Notes: generated from the sequence alone by a model not told the origin. A DNA stretch of 64,000 bases from Citromicrobium sp. JLT1363 (GCF_000186705.1 NZ_AEUE01000003.1:391098-455097), one strand, 5' to 3'; shown: positions 10,979 to 20,692, counted from the first letter of the stretch. Numbers and translations are program-made.

Positions 10979-12634
10979 TCAGCCGCCACCGGGGGTGCGC
11001 GGGCCGGTGGGCTGCGTATCCTGCGCGGCAGCTTCGGATTCGGCCTCGCCGATACGCGGCGAAACCTGGCCCACGCGCTTGTCCCACTCGATCTGGTAGA
11101 GATCGAAGCGGCGATCCGCGAGGTTGCGTACCGTGCCTTCGGCACGCGCCCAGCTCAGGTCCGCGAGGTTCACGTCGCTGATGGTCAGCGTCTCGACGTT
11201 CTCGCTTGCCTCTGCCGCGATCCCGTCGCGCGCGAAGGGGAAATCGCAAGGCGTCAGGATGCAGCTTTGCGCGTACTGGATATCCATGTTCGCCACATTG
11301 GGCAGGTTGCCGACGTTCCCGCTCAGGACGGTGAAGCACTGGTTCTCGATCGCGCGGGCCTGCGCGCAGTAACGCACGCGCATGTAGCCCTGCCGGCTGT
11401 CCGTGCAGAAGGGCACGAAGATGATGCGCGCGCCTTCGTCGACCAGCCGGCGCGCCAGTTCGGGGAATTCGCTGTCGTAGCAGATCAGCACCCCGATCGG
11501 CCCGCAGTCGGTAGGGATGGCGTCGATCGAATCGCCACCCTTGATGTTCCACCAGTAGGCCTCGTTTGGCGTGGGGTGGATCTTTTCCTGCGCATGGATC
11601 GATCCGTCGCGCAGGCACACATAGGCGACGTTGTGGATGTCGCCGTCGTCCATGCGCGTGGGGTGCGAGCCACCGATGATGTTGATGTTGTAGCTGAGCG
11701 CCATCTCGCTCAGCTTCTGGCGGATTTTGGGGGTGTAGCGGCTCAGCGCCTCGATCGCTTCGATCGGGCTCAGTTCCTTTTCCTCCGCGCTCAGCAGCAT
11801 CAGCGTGAAGAGTTCGGGGAAGAGGATGAAGTCGCTCTCGTAGTCCGCCGCGACGTCGACGAAATATTCGACGTGACGCATGAACTCATCGAAACCGGAC
11901 ACCGCGCGCGCCTGCAGCTGGCAGGTGGCAATCCGCACGCTTTCGACATCGCGGGGCAGCCGGTGTTTGCGCGGCGCGTCGCTGTCCACGTAGGGGTTGC
12001 GCCAGACCATGCGCACCGCGAAGGCCTTCGATTTCTTGTCTTCGGGCAGGTAGTTTTGGAGGATGCCCTGCGGTTCGAACCCATTGGCCAGCTGGAAGCG
12101 CAGCACGGGGTCGTGGATCTTGTTGTCGATCACCTTGTCGAGGTAATCCTGCGGGCCTTCGGCATTGTTGCGCTTGCGCCGCATCGCGTTGGCGAGGCCG
12201 GGCATGCGGCCACCGAACACGATGCCCGCAAGATCCAGCCGCTCGGCCAGCGAACGGCGTTCCTCGTAAAGGCGCCGCCCCAGGCGCGTGCCACGCACCT
12301 TGGGGTCGACGCACATCTCGTAGCCGTACAGCCAGTCGCCGGTCGGATCGTGACGGCTGCCAAAGCCGTTGCCGGTCACCTCGTCCCATGTGTGGTTGGA
12401 GAACGCGACATTCTCCGACAGGCGCATCGAGGCGCAATAGCCCACGATCTGCCCATCGAGCTTGGCCACGAAACAGCCATCGCGGTAGTTGTTCAACTGC
12501 CCACGTATCTCGCCCAGCGTATAGGGCGGCAGATCGACATAGGCGCGGCTGACGAGATCGGCGATCTCGCGCACGTCCTTCAGCTTCGCTTGCCGGACTT
12601 CCAGCCGCGCCTTGGTCTTTGCAGTGCCGCTCAA
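10979..12634 (-). CDS. GNAT acetyltransferase-nitrilase (carbon-nitrogen hydrolase) fusion
   Basis: The 551-residue cytosolic protein joins two enzymes. Residues 10-220 are a GNAT-type N-acetyltransferase (RQAKLKDVREIADLVSRAY; acyl-CoA loop near VRGTRLGRRLYEE). Residues 232-520 are a carbon-nitrogen hydrolase with the full Glu274-Lys351-Cys385 triad (FPELFTL, EKIHPTPNE, ICYDSEFPE). Such bifunctional proteins are widespread but their substrates are unknown. It follows icd by four bases, so the two genes are probably cotranscribed. The Ala/Pro/Gly-rich tail after residue 520 is not conserved in either family. Confidence 0.9.
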   Translation of the reverse strand: MSGTAKTKARLEVRQAKLKDVREIADLVSRAYVDLPPYTLGEIRGQLNNYRDGCFVAKLDGQIVGYCASMRLSENVAFSNHTWDEVTGNGFGSRHDPTGDWLYGYEMCVDPKVRGTRLGRRLYEERRSLAERLDLAGIVFGGRMPGLANAMRRKRNNAEGPQDYLDKVIDNKIHDPVLRFQLANGFEPQGILQNYLPEDKKSKAFAVRMVWRNPYVDSDAPRKHRLPRDVESVRIATCQLQARAVSGFDEFMRHVEYFVDVAADYESDFILFPELFTLMLLSAEEKELSPIEAIEALSRYTPKIRQKLSEMALSYNINIIGGSHPTRMDDGDIHNVAYVCLRDGSIHAQEKIHPTPNEAYWWNIKGGDSIDAIPTDCGPIGVLICYDSEFPELARRLVDEGARIIFVPFCTDSRQGYMRVRYCAQARAIENQCFTVLSGNVGNLPNVANMDIQYAQSCILTPCDFPFARDGIAAEASENVETLTISDVNLADLSWARAEGTVRNLADRRFDLYQIEWDKRVGQVSPRIGEAESEAAAQDTQPTGPRTPGGG

Positions 12635-12638
12635 TGTC

Positions 12639-13871
12639 TTAGGCCGGGGCCAGGCCCTGCTTCTTCATCTCGGTTTCGAGGTTGTTCACGATCGCCTCGA
12701 AGAACTGCTCGGTCGTCAGCCAGCTCTGGCCCGGGCCGATCAGCAGGGCGAGGTCCTTGGTCATCTGGCCGCTTTCGACCGTCTGGATGCAGACCTTTTC
12801 CAGCGTCTCCGCGAACTTGACGACATCGGGCGTATTGTCGAACTTGCCGCGATACATCAGGCCGCGCGTCCAAGCGAAGATGCTGGCGATCGGGTTGGTC
12901 GACGTCGCCTTGCCTTCCTGATGCTGGCGGTAGTGGCGGGTAACGGTGCCGTGCGCGGCTTCCGCTTCCACCGTCTCGCCGTCCGGGGTCATCAGCACGC
13001 TGGTCATCAGGCCGAGCGAGCCGAAGCCCTGCGCCACAACGTCGGACTGCACGTCGCCGTCGTAGTTCTTGCAGGCCCACACGAACTTGCCGCTCCACTT
13101 GAGCGCGGCGGCCACCATGTCGTCGATGAGGCGGTGTTCGTAGGTGATCCCGGCGGCCTTGAACTTGTCCGCAAACTCGGCGTCGAACACCTCCTGGAAC
13201 AGGTCCTTGAAGCGGCCATCGTACTTCTTGAGGATCGTGTTCTTCGTGGAGAGGTACACCGGCCACTTGCGGTCGAGCCCGTAGTTCATGCAGGCCCGGG
13301 CGAAGTCGCGGATCGAATCGTCCAGGTTGTACATCGCCATCGCGACGCCCGAGCTCTGGAATTCGTACACGTCGAGATCGATCTTCTCGCCGTCCTCGCC
13401 TTCGAAGACGAGACGCAGCTTGCCGGCACCGGGGATCAGCGTGTCCTTGGCGCGGTACTGGTCGCCGAAGGCATGGCGGCCGACCACGATCGGGTCGGTC
13501 CAGCCGGGCACCAGCCGCGGCACGTTGTCGATCACGATCGGTTCGCGGAAGACGACGCCGCCCAGAATGTTGCGAATCGTGCCATTGGGCGAGACCCACA
13601 TCTTCTTGAGGTCGAATTCCTCGACGCGCTGTTCGTCGGGGGTGATCGTGGCGCATTTCACGCCCACGCCGTACTGCTTGATGGCGTTGGCGGCATCGAC
13701 CGTGATCTGGTCCTCGGTCTCGTCGCGCTTCTCGATCGACAGGTCGTAATACTTCAGATCGATATCGAGATAGGGCAGGATCAGGCGTTCACGGATCCAC
13801 TGCCAGATGATCTTCGTCATTTCGTCGCCGTCGAGTTCGACAACCGGGTTCTTGACCTGAATTTTTGCCAT
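12639..13871 (-). CDS. icd: NADP-dependent isocitrate dehydrogenase
   Basis: The enzyme oxidatively decarboxylates isocitrate to 2-oxoglutarate in the TCA cycle. The 410-residue protein is of the dimeric eukaryotic-like type found in alphaproteobacteria, with the start [20 protein letters not shown], the substrate-binding [12 protein letters not shown] and REPI segments, the catalytic [19 protein letters not shown] region and [12 protein letters not shown] for cofactor binding. Length and motifs are complete. The GNAT-nitrilase gene follows directly. Confidence 0.97.
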   Translation of the reverse strand: MAKIQVKNPVVELDGDEMTKIIWQWIRERLILPYLDIDLKYYDLSIEKRDETEDQITVDAANAIKQYGVGVKCATITPDEQRVEEFDLKKMWVSPNGTIRNILGGVVFREPIVIDNVPRLVPGWTDPIVVGRHAFGDQYRAKDTLIPGAGKLRLVFEGEDGEKIDLDVYEFQSSGVAMAMYNLDDSIRDFARACMNYGLDRKWPVYLSTKNTILKKYDGRFKDLFQEVFDAEFADKFKAAGITYEHRLIDDMVAAALKWSGKFVWACKNYDGDVQSDVVAQGFGSLGLMTSVLMTPDGETVEAEAAHGTVTRHYRQHQEGKATSTNPIASIFAWTRGLMYRGKFDNTPDVVKFAETLEKVCIQTVESGQMTKDLALLIGPGQSWLTTEQFFEAIVNNLETEMKKQGLAPA

Positions 13872-13991
13872 TATGGGTCCCTGCTGATCCGCATGTTTCT
13901 GAATGGGGGTGAAATCTGGCGCGGCTTTAGCAGAGGTCGGGGCTCACGCAAGGCGGGCGAACCGTGCATCTATCCCTCCGGCCGCAGATCT

Positions 13992-14255
13992 TCATGACAG
14001 ATCCAGTGTTCGAAGCCAGGCCATGGCGCCCGCGTCCTGCCCCTTGAACTTCGGCCCGTCACGCAGCGGCGCGACAAGCAGGCCGGCATCCTCGGGAAGT
14101 TGCCATTTGATGCGATGATAGAGCTGCGAGCGTGTCAGTTCGCTCGAGATACAGTAGACGCCGGGCGAAAACCGCCGTCCGTCCCCGTGGAGTTCCAGAT
14201 CTTCCGGAACGTCTTCCGGGTCCCGGACCACGAGAAGATAGAGGGATTCTGCCAA
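13992..14255 (-). CDS. Small conserved hypothetical protein
   Basis: This is an 87-residue protein (ESLYLLVVRDPEDVPEDLEL at the start, LLVAPLRDGPKFKGQ near the end) without membrane segments. The start at 14255 is a TTG with no strong ribosome binding site, so the N-terminus is uncertain, and another in-frame start may be used. It lies between icd and tRNA-Val on the same strand. The sequence looks protein-like and resembles small sphingomonad hypothetical proteins, but no function can be given. Confidence 0.6.
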   Translation of the reverse strand: MAESLYLLVVRDPEDVPEDLELHGDGRRFSPGVYCISSELTRSQLYHRIKWQLPEDAGLLVAPLRDGPKFKGQDAGAMAWLRTLDLS

Positions 14256-14328
14256 GGGAATTCGCCAGAATGCTTGCTGGTGACGTAAAACCCGGTGCCC
14301 TGTCGTACCCGGGCGAGGAAATCCCCCA

Positions 14329-14403
14329 TGGTGGGCGTACCAAGATTTGAACTTGGGACCCCTACGATGTCAACATAGTGCTCTACCCCTGAGCTATACG
14401 CCC
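14329..14403 (-). tRNA. tRNA-Val (anticodon GAC)
   Basis: Read on the minus strand, the acceptor arms GGGCGTA (14403-14397) and TACGCCC (14339-14333) pair perfectly. A D-arm (AGCTCAGGGGTAGAGC), an anticodon stem CTATG/CGTAG with loop TTGACAT (anticodon GAC) and a T-arm containing GTTCAAATC follow. The discriminator A and the CCA end are encoded. Confidence 0.97.
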
Positions 14404-14471
14404 GCACCATGGGGATGTCGCCTTGACGGCGGACGCGCCAGATAGCCGCGCGGCGCGTCGGTTACAAGAGG

Positions 14472-14864
14472 CTAAAGCAGCGCTTCCTTCGCATCGGCAA
14501 AAACCCGGTCCACTTCCAGTACCAGATCGCGCAGGTGGAATGGCTTGGACAGCACCTTTGCCTGCGGCTGGTCGGCACTGGCCTTGAGCGAGACCGCGGC
14601 GAAGCCAGTGATGAACATCACGCGGGTTTCCGGGCTCATCTCGTTGCAGCGCTGGGCCAGTTCGATCCCGTCCATCTCCGGCATCACGATATCGGAAAGC
14701 AGAAGATCGTATTCGCCAGTTTCCAGCAGCGGCAGGGCCGCCGTGCCGCAATCGACCGAATCGACCGCATAGCCCGCCTTTTCCAGTGCGCGGCTCAGAT
14801 AGGTCCGCATCGCTTCCTCGTCCTCCGCCAGGAGGATTCGCCGGTAATGTGAAGGTTCGCTCAT
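14472..14864 (-). CDS. cpdR: Single-domain response regulator CpdR
   Basis: CpdR is the unphosphorylated-active adaptor that primes ClpXP to degrade cell-cycle proteins. Its phosphate comes from CckA through ChpT. The 130-residue receiver domain has RILLAEDEE, the phospho-acceptor Asp58 in LLLSDIVMPEMDGIELA, and the CpdR-typical stretch VMFITGFAAVSLK followed by AKVLSKPFHLRDLV. There is no output domain. The ATG at 14864 is preceded by GGAGG. The gene diverges from the N-formylglutamate amidohydrolase gene, a neighbourhood I recall as common for cpdR. Confidence 0.92.
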   Translation of the reverse strand: MSEPSHYRRILLAEDEEAMRTYLSRALEKAGYAVDSVDCGTAALPLLETGEYDLLLSDIVMPEMDGIELAQRCNEMSPETRVMFITGFAAVSLKASADQPQAKVLSKPFHLRDLVLEVDRVFADAKEALL

Positions 14865-14962
14865 AGGACGCCTCCATAGCGCGAGGCGCTTAATGAATCT
14901 TTGGCGTGGGCGGGGCTTGCCCTGCTTTGACACACACCCTCTTCGGGTACAGCGTGACACCG

Positions 14963-15907
14963 ATGGAAGCGGCGGCGCACAGCGATTCGCGGGAGATGAT
15001 TCCCGGAGGAATGATCCCCGGAAGCGGGGTGCCAGCCTTCACCTTGCTGGGCGTACGTCAGGCGAAACTTCCGGTGCTGATTGCTGCTCCGCACGGCGGG
15101 CGGTCCTATCCAGCCGAAATCGAATCGCGCATGCGCAATCCGGGGATCGCCAAGCTGCGGCTGGAAGATCGCCTGGTGGACGAACTGGCGACGGCCGTCG
15201 CTGATCTGACCGGCGCGGCCACGCTGGTGGCGCATGCGCCGCGAGCCATGCTCGATCTCAACCGTGCGCCCGACGATCTCGACTGGTCGATGCTGGGGGA
15301 GGGGCGGCCGACCGGGCAGGTCCATTCGAGCGCGAATCGGCGGGCGCGAAGCGGGCTCGGGCTGGTGCCGAGGCGCGTTTCGGGGGTGGGCGAGATATGG
15401 ACTGCTTCGCTGTCGCACGCGGAGGTGGCCGATCGTATTGCGGGCATTCACGAGCCCTATCACCGTGCACTCTCCAAGGCGCTTGGCGAGATTCGCAAGG
15501 CGTGGGGCGTCGCCCTCCTCATCGATCTGCATTCGATGCCGCCGCTGCGGGCCGCGCACCCGGGGGAGCGGGCGACCGAGTTCGTGATCGGCGACCGATT
15601 CGGGGTTTCCTGCGACGACGCGCTTGCCAGCCGGGCGCTGCAGTTTCTGGCGAAGAACGAGCGTGGGGCGGCGCATAATCGCCCCTATGCGGGAGGCTAT
15701 GTTCTGGATCGGCATGGCAGCCCGCCGCTTGCGATCCATGCCCTGCAGTTGGAGGTGTGCCGGACCCTCTACCTCGATGCGCGCTTCGACGGGCCGAGCG
15801 CGCGCATGCCCGCTCTGGCGCGGCTGGTGGCGGAACTCGTTCGCGCGCTGGCGGATGAAATCCTGCCCGATCGGGGCGAGCACGACCTGCCGCTCGCTGC
15901 GGAATAA
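14963..15907 (+). CDS. N-formylglutamate amidohydrolase family protein
   Basis: The family hydrolyses N-formylglutamate to glutamate and formate, the last step of one histidine-degradation route, although many members have unproven substrates. The 314-residue protein carries the expected motifs APHGGRSYP (near residue 53), DLNRAPDDLDW, LIDLHSMPP and ALQLEVCRTLYLD. No other histidine-utilisation gene is nearby, so its pathway is uncertain. The start is also uncertain: the ATG at 14963 lacks a clear ribosome binding site and a TTGACA box lies only 21 bases upstream, so the in-frame ATG at 14996 is an alternative. Confidence 0.85.
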   Translation: MEAAAHSDSREMIPGGMIPGSGVPAFTLLGVRQAKLPVLIAAPHGGRSYPAEIESRMRNPGIAKLRLEDRLVDELATAVADLTGAATLVAHAPRAMLDLNRAPDDLDWSMLGEGRPTGQVHSSANRRARSGLGLVPRRVSGVGEIWTASLSHAEVADRIAGIHEPYHRALSKALGEIRKAWGVALLIDLHSMPPLRAAHPGERATEFVIGDRFGVSCDDALASRALQFLAKNERGAAHNRPYAGGYVLDRHGSPPLAIHALQLEVCRTLYLDARFDGPSARMPALARLVAELVRALADEILPDRGEHDLPLAAE

Positions 15908-15940
15908 AAAAACCACCTCGTGCAAGGTTGCACGAGGTGG
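15903..15940 (-). terminator. Minus-strand terminator after the SapC-like gene
   Basis: CCACCTCGTGCAA and TTGCACGAGGTGG (15913-15940) are perfect inverted arms. On the minus strand the hairpin is followed by seven T residues (the A run at 15906-15912), so it should stop transcription coming from the SapC-like gene. The T tract abuts the stop codon of the converging gene. About 160 bases between hairpin and SapC stop hold nothing I can name. Confidence 0.75.
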
Positions 15941-16101
15941 CCAAGGTTCAGGGAGGAAACACGCTGGAAAGCGTGCTTATCCGGGGCGGCTATGAGGGGG
16001 GATGCCGCCCGGACACCACAGATTTGGGGTGCCTCAACGCATTGTCAACCATCGCCCGGACCGCTTGCGACCCGGGCGATGTGCGGAGTGGTGAAAGACG
16101 G

Positions 16102-16887
16102 TCAGGCGGCCGGTTTCTGATCGCCCGAGGGCATCTTGCCCTGCTGTTCCTGGCGACCGAAAATGTGGCGCATCAGCTCGAGCGAGGTGATCTGGGCGTA
16201 GATGATCGGCAGGATGCCGTCATTGCTCCAGCGTACCAGGGTCTCACCATCGAGCTTCTTGAACTTGTCGAGATCGACCATCCGGAAGCCCTTGTAGATA
16301 TAGGGCTTGTCCGGGGCTTCGTTACGCTGGATGGCGACTTCGCCTTCCATCAGCAGATCATGCTTCTGCAGTTCGTCGGTCAGCATCTTCGTGCGCAAGC
16401 CGGCTTCTTCGAACTTCTCGCAGAACTCGAGGGCCGATTTCGTCTGGTCCGTGGTCGACCCGTCGTCGTTGAAAAGCCGCTCGCCTTCTTCGAATTCGCC
16501 GATCGAATCGGAGGTCGGATCGAAACACAGCGAAAGATTGTCGTTTTCGTTCGACAGCTTGGCGAGGATGAAGGGATAGCGGCGGATATAGGCCGGCACG
16601 TAAACCTGCTCGATCAGCTTGCCGTCATCGTCGAAGAAGGTGTTCACCCCTTCATTGAGGCCCATCAGAGCCAGCGGCAGGGGGTTCTCCCCCGAGGAGA
16701 ACACGATCGGATAGTGCCGCGCCGCCTGAATGAACTCGTCAGCCGTCAGCGGGATCGCGTGCTGCTTCGCCAGCCACGGTGCCGAATCGGACATCCGGCT
16801 GCGGAAATTCAGGTGATCCCGCGTGTTGAGAGGCATCAGGTCTTGATAGAAAATCGGAAGCTGGGGCTTTTGCGGCGCGCTGGCCAT
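16102..16887 (-). CDS. SapC family protein
   Basis: This 261-residue cytosolic protein belongs to the SapC family (PF07277), named for a gene near the Caulobacter S-layer protease locus; no molecular function is established. Typical features are the opening PIFYQDLMPLNTRDH, the SRMSDSAPWLAKQHAIPLTADEF region, the FSSGENPLPLALMGL segment and VYVPAYIRRYPFIL. The ATG at 16887 has GGAGAG nine bases upstream; an ATG at 16899 lacks one. No S-layer or TonB-receptor gene is adjacent. Confidence 0.85.
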   Translation of the reverse strand: MASAPQKPQLPIFYQDLMPLNTRDHLNFRSRMSDSAPWLAKQHAIPLTADEFIQAARHYPIVFSSGENPLPLALMGLNEGVNTFFDDDGKLIEQVYVPAYIRRYPFILAKLSNENDNLSLCFDPTSDSIGEFEEGERLFNDDGSTTDQTKSALEFCEKFEEAGLRTKMLTDELQKHDLLMEGEVAIQRNEAPDKPYIYKGFRMVDLDKFKKLDGETLVRWSNDGILPIIYAQITSLELMRHIFGRQEQQGKMPSGDQKPAA

Positions 16888-16961
16888 CGGTCTCTCCATG
16901 AACGGTGGAAATGATGAAGGGGCGGGCGCCGATACGCCTTCCCGCGTAAAGAAGCCGCGCC

Positions 16962-18404
16962 TTAGGCGGCGGGCGCGCGGCTGGCAAGCGGCACCAGCTT
17001 CCCCGGGTTCATGATGCCTTGCGGGTCGAGCGCCTGCTTGACGCCGCGCAGAATGCTCAGCGTGGCCGGATCGGCAAGCCGGCCGAGCTCGTCGCGTTTC
17101 ATCTGGCCGATGCCGTGTTCGGCGCTGATCGAACCGGCCCATTCGGTCACCAGGTCGTGCACGGCCGCACTGATCGCCTTGCCGTCGGCATCCTCCCACT
17201 CGCCACCCCTGGCCCCTTCGGGCGCGCGCAGGTGGAAGTGGACATTGCCATCGCCCAGATGACCGAAGGCGACCGCTCGCGTGCCTGCGAATTGTCGCTC
17301 CAGTACGGCGCTGGCCTCTTCGATGAAGGCCGGCATTTTTTCAGGGGGTACGGAGATATCATGCTGAACGGCAGGCCCGCGCGCGCGCTCGGCCGAAGAA
17401 ATGCCATCGCGCAGGGACCATAGGGCCTCGGCTTGCGTCTCGCTTGCGGCGATGGTCGCATCCTCGACCAGCCCCTGCTCCAACGCGGTCTCGAGCAGGC
17501 TGGTGACGCGTTTCTGCAAGCTGTCCGCCTGCGTCTCGTCCGCAACCAGTTCGAGCAGCGCGTACCATTTGTGCGGTTCCCCCAGCGGATCGCGTGCGGC
17601 GGGCTCGTAAGCGAGCACGGCATCGAGCGCATCGCGCGGCATGATCTCGAAGCCTTCGAGTGCCGCGCCCTCGCGTTGCTGCGCCAGCAGGAGGAGCCTG
17701 CGCGCCTGGTGCACGGATGGCAGCCCGACGAACAGGACGCGCCTGGCCGCGATCTGCGGCAGCAGCGAAAGGGTGGCGCCGGTCACGATCCCCAGCGTGC
17801 CTTCCGACCCGATAAGCAGCTGCTTGAGATCGAACCCGCGGTTGTCCTTCTTCAGCGCCGCCAGCGTATCCAGTACGGTGCCGTCGGGCAGCACGGCCTC
17901 GAGCCCGCGTACCTGCGCACGCATCGTGCCGTGGCGCAGCACCTGCGTGCCGCCCGCATTGGTGGAAATCAGCCCGCCTATCGTCGCCGAACCCTTGCCC
18001 CCCAGCGTCAGGGGAAAGCGCAGGCCGCGCTCTGCCGCCGCCTGATGCAGGGTTTGCAGGACTACGCCTGCATCGCACACCACTTGCTGGGCGTCCTCGT
18101 CCCAGTGTCGAATCGTATCCATGCGCCTGAGCGAGAGAAGCAGCGAATCGCCACTCTCATCCGGGGTTGCACCGCCGGACATTCCGCTATTGCCACCCTG
18201 CGGGACGATCGGAACGCGATGCTGCGCGCACAGCTTCACCAGAGCGGCGACCTCTTCGGTCGAAGCTGGCGAGGCCAGGGCTAGCGCCCGCCCGGAATAG
18301 CGCCCGCGCCAGTCGGTGAGCCAGGGATTCATCACCTCGCTGTCGCGGCTCAGCCCGCGTTGGCCCAGAAGCGTGGTCGCGGCGGAGAGAAAGGCATCGC
18401 TCAT
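16962..18404 (-). CDS. FAD-binding oxidoreductase of the GlcD / D-2-hydroxyacid dehydrogenase type
   Basis: This 480-residue flavoprotein probably oxidises a D-2-hydroxy acid such as D-2-hydroxyglutarate or D-lactate. Residues 35-215 are the PCMH-type FAD-binding domain (PIVPQGGNSGMSGGATPD; TIGGLISTNAGGTQVLRHG; GSEGTLGIVT). The C-terminal FAD-oxidase domain carries GHLGDGNVHFH and ISAEHGIGQMKRDEL, the family's metal/substrate motifs. The in-frame start at 18467 is less likely than MSDAFLSAA at 18404. D-2-hydroxyglutarate dehydrogenase is my preferred assignment within the family, by resemblance only. Confidence 0.85.
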   Translation of the reverse strand: MSDAFLSAATTLLGQRGLSRDSEVMNPWLTDWRGRYSGRALALASPASTEEVAALVKLCAQHRVPIVPQGGNSGMSGGATPDESGDSLLLSLRRMDTIRHWDEDAQQVVCDAGVVLQTLHQAAAERGLRFPLTLGGKGSATIGGLISTNAGGTQVLRHGTMRAQVRGLEAVLPDGTVLDTLAALKKDNRGFDLKQLLIGSEGTLGIVTGATLSLLPQIAARRVLFVGLPSVHQARRLLLLAQQREGAALEGFEIMPRDALDAVLAYEPAARDPLGEPHKWYALLELVADETQADSLQKRVTSLLETALEQGLVEDATIAASETQAEALWSLRDGISSAERARGPAVQHDISVPPEKMPAFIEEASAVLERQFAGTRAVAFGHLGDGNVHFHLRAPEGARGGEWEDADGKAISAAVHDLVTEWAGSISAEHGIGQMKRDELGRLADPATLSILRGVKQALDPQGIMNPGKLVPLASRAPAA

Positions 18405-18570
18405 GTTGGCGCCATGCCACACCCCGGCCGCCCTATGCCAGTCCGGCGCAAAAGGGGACTGCCGCAATTAAGCCGCCATTCAAAAGACGGGACTATGTGT
18501 TGCGTCCGGGTAGATCGAATGGGGCGGGGCGATCTCTTGGACTCCCGCCTGTGAGGATAACGGCACAACC

Positions 18571-19131
18571 ATGCATTTCATGGCTGCATTTCTGGCACCT
18601 CTTCTCGCGCTGTCTCCAGCGCAGCGGGACGAATCGTCCCCGTCGCCCGTGTCCCTCCCGTCCCCGCTCCTGCTGACGGAAGCGCCGGTCGAGAGCCCCG
18701 GAGCCGAGGCTCCAGGGTGGCTCGCTGCAGAGGCATGGCGTGAAGGACTTGAAGCGCGGCAGGTGCGTATCCGACAGGAGATCATGATTCGCGTTTCGCC
18801 GCGCCGCTCCAATACGCGAGAGATGATCGCGGACTGGCGGCGGGTAATGCCCCGCCGCTTCGAACAGCGGAAAATCGGCAAATGCGTGCCAGCGCGCAGC
18901 ATCGTGGGCGTGCAGACCGTAAGCTCGCGCGACCTCGTGCTCTACCTCTCGGACAATCGGATGATCCGCGCCCAGCTTGGCAAATCGTGCAATGCGCGCG
19001 ATTTCTATCTCGGCTTCTACATGGAGCCGAACGATGATGGGGAGCTTTGTGCCGGGCGCGATACCTTGCGAGCGCGCAATGGCGCGACTTGCAAGATCGG
19101 GGCGATTCGCCAGCTTGTCCCGTTGGAATAG
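18571..19131 (+). CDS. Exported protein, unknown
   Basis: A 186-residue protein with a short hydrophobic leader (MHFMAAFLAPLLALSPAQRD) followed by a Ser/Pro-rich stretch. The body has a basic region (residues 70-110, SPRRSNTREMIADWRRVMPR) and three cysteines (CVPARS, CNARDFYLGFYMEP, CAGRDTLRARNGATC) that could form disulfides in the periplasm. I recognise no domain. It diverges from the FAD oxidoreductase gene and precedes the helicase gene by 92 bases. Confidence 0.7.
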   Translation: MHFMAAFLAPLLALSPAQRDESSPSPVSLPSPLLLTEAPVESPGAEAPGWLAAEAWREGLEARQVRIRQEIMIRVSPRRSNTREMIADWRRVMPRRFEQRKIGKCVPARSIVGVQTVSSRDLVLYLSDNRMIRAQLGKSCNARDFYLGFYMEPNDDGELCAGRDTLRARNGATCKIGAIRQLVPLE

Positions 19132-19223
19132 GCGCTATTCCTTGACAATCCGGCGCTGTTGGGCGATGGCGCGCGCGCTCCTGCGGCACAATGCAGTACA
19201 GCCCTCCACATCCGGAAAACTGA

Positions 19224-20603
19224 ATGAAATTCGCCGATCTCGGCCTCTCCGATAAGTTGCTGCAGGCGGTGGAAGCCGCCGGATATAGCGAGCCTACGCC
19301 CATTCAGGAGCAGGCGATCCCGCCGATCCTGATGATGAAGGACATCATCGGGATCGCGCAGACGGGCACCGGCAAGACCGCCAGCTTCGTCCTGCCGATG
19401 ATCGATATTCTCGCCAGCGGGCGGCGCCGCGCGCTGATGCCGCGCTCGCTCATCCTCGCGCCGACGCGCGAGCTTGCGGCGCAGGTGGCGGAGAATTTCG
19501 AGAAGTACGGCAAGCAGCACGATTTGCAGCTCGCGCTGCTGATCGGCGGGGTGCAGATGGGCGATCAGATCAAGGCGCTCAACGAAGGCGTCGATGTGCT
19601 CATCGCCACGCCGGGCCGCCTGATGGACCTGTTCGAACGCGGCAAGATTCTGCTCAACGGGTGCGAAATGCTCGTCATCGACGAGGCGGACCGGATGCTC
19701 GACATGGGGTTCATCCCCGATATCGAGACGATCTGTTCCAAACTGCCCGAACCGCGCCAGACGCTGCTGTTCAGCGCGACCATGCCGCCGCCGATCGAAA
19801 AGCTGGCGGGCAAGTTCCTCGATAACCCCAAGCGGATCGAGGTGAGCCGCGCGGCCTCCACCAACGAGAACATCACGGCGTTCAAGATCCCGGTCAAACC
19901 GCGCGAGAAGCGCGAGACGTTGCGCTGGCTGCTTCGAAACGACCTCGTCGAAACCGCGATCGTCTTTTCCAACCGGAAGACGACGGTGCGCGAGATCAAC
20001 AAGAGCCTTCAGAGCCACGGTTTCGCCAGCGGCGAGATCCACGGCGACATGGACCAGTCCAGCCGGATCAAGGAACTCGACCGGTTCAAGGCGGGCGAGA
20101 TCAACATCCTGGTCGCGTCCGACGTTGCGGCGAGGGGCCTCGACATCAAGGGCGTGAGCCACGTCTTCAACTTCGATACCCCATGGCATCCGGACGATTA
20201 TGTTCACCGCATCGGGCGGACCGGCCGCGCCGGCGCGAAGGGACGCGCGTTCACCTTCGTGACCGAAGACGATGCGGAAGCGATCGAGAATGTCGAAAAG
20301 CTGACCGGCGCGACGATTGCGTCTTTCGGCAAGGACGACGTGCGGGTGGAACTGGCTCAGCCGGAATCGGAGCCGAAGCCGAAGTCCAGATCGAAGCCCA
20401 AGAGCAAGCCGGAGCAGCGTGACGAGGAGCGCGACACGCAGGAGCCGCGCAAACCGGCGAGCGAAAGCAAGCCGCGCAACAAAGGCGACGAGAAGCCGGC
20501 GCGCGGTCGTGGCGGGCGCAACCGCCGCGATGACGATGAAGTGATCCCGGCGGGCGAGTGGAACGGGCCCAAACCCGATTTCCTTTCTGTCAGCGCGCTC
20601 TGA
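19224..20603 (+). CDS. DEAD-box RNA helicase (RhlE/DeaD type)
   Basis: This 459-residue ATP-dependent RNA helicase probably acts in ribosome assembly or cold adaptation. It shows the Q motif (PTPIQEQAI), Walker A AQTGTGKT (45-52), PTRELA, DEAD (153-156), SAT, RGLDIKGVSHV and HRIGRTGRAG (from residue 328). From residue 375 the tail is a low-complexity Lys/Glu/Pro/Arg region typical of RNA-binding extensions in RhlE proteins, ending EWNGPKPDFLSVSAL, which is also common at the C-terminus of this subfamily. Confidence 0.93.
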   Translation: MKFADLGLSDKLLQAVEAAGYSEPTPIQEQAIPPILMMKDIIGIAQTGTGKTASFVLPMIDILASGRRRALMPRSLILAPTRELAAQVAENFEKYGKQHDLQLALLIGGVQMGDQIKALNEGVDVLIATPGRLMDLFERGKILLNGCEMLVIDEADRMLDMGFIPDIETICSKLPEPRQTLLFSATMPPPIEKLAGKFLDNPKRIEVSRAASTNENITAFKIPVKPREKRETLRWLLRNDLVETAIVFSNRKTTVREINKSLQSHGFASGEIHGDMDQSSRIKELDRFKAGEINILVASDVAARGLDIKGVSHVFNFDTPWHPDDYVHRIGRTGRAGAKGRAFTFVTEDDAEAIENVEKLTGATIASFGKDDVRVELAQPESEPKPKSRSKPKSKPEQRDEERDTQEPRKPASESKPRNKGDEKPARGRGGRNRRDDDEVIPAGEWNGPKPDFLSVSAL

Positions 20604-20692
20604 CGGGGCATTTGCGGGATATTCCGCGCCATGGAATTAGCGTCGTATTAACCAGCTTCGGGTCATTCCTTTCCGGCAGGGAAGGAATTGCA

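Noticed and set aside
15913..15940. Terminator for the N-formylglutamate amidohydrolase gene
   Set aside because: The T run is on the other strand, so the hairpin serves transcription coming from the right; on the plus strand no T run follows.
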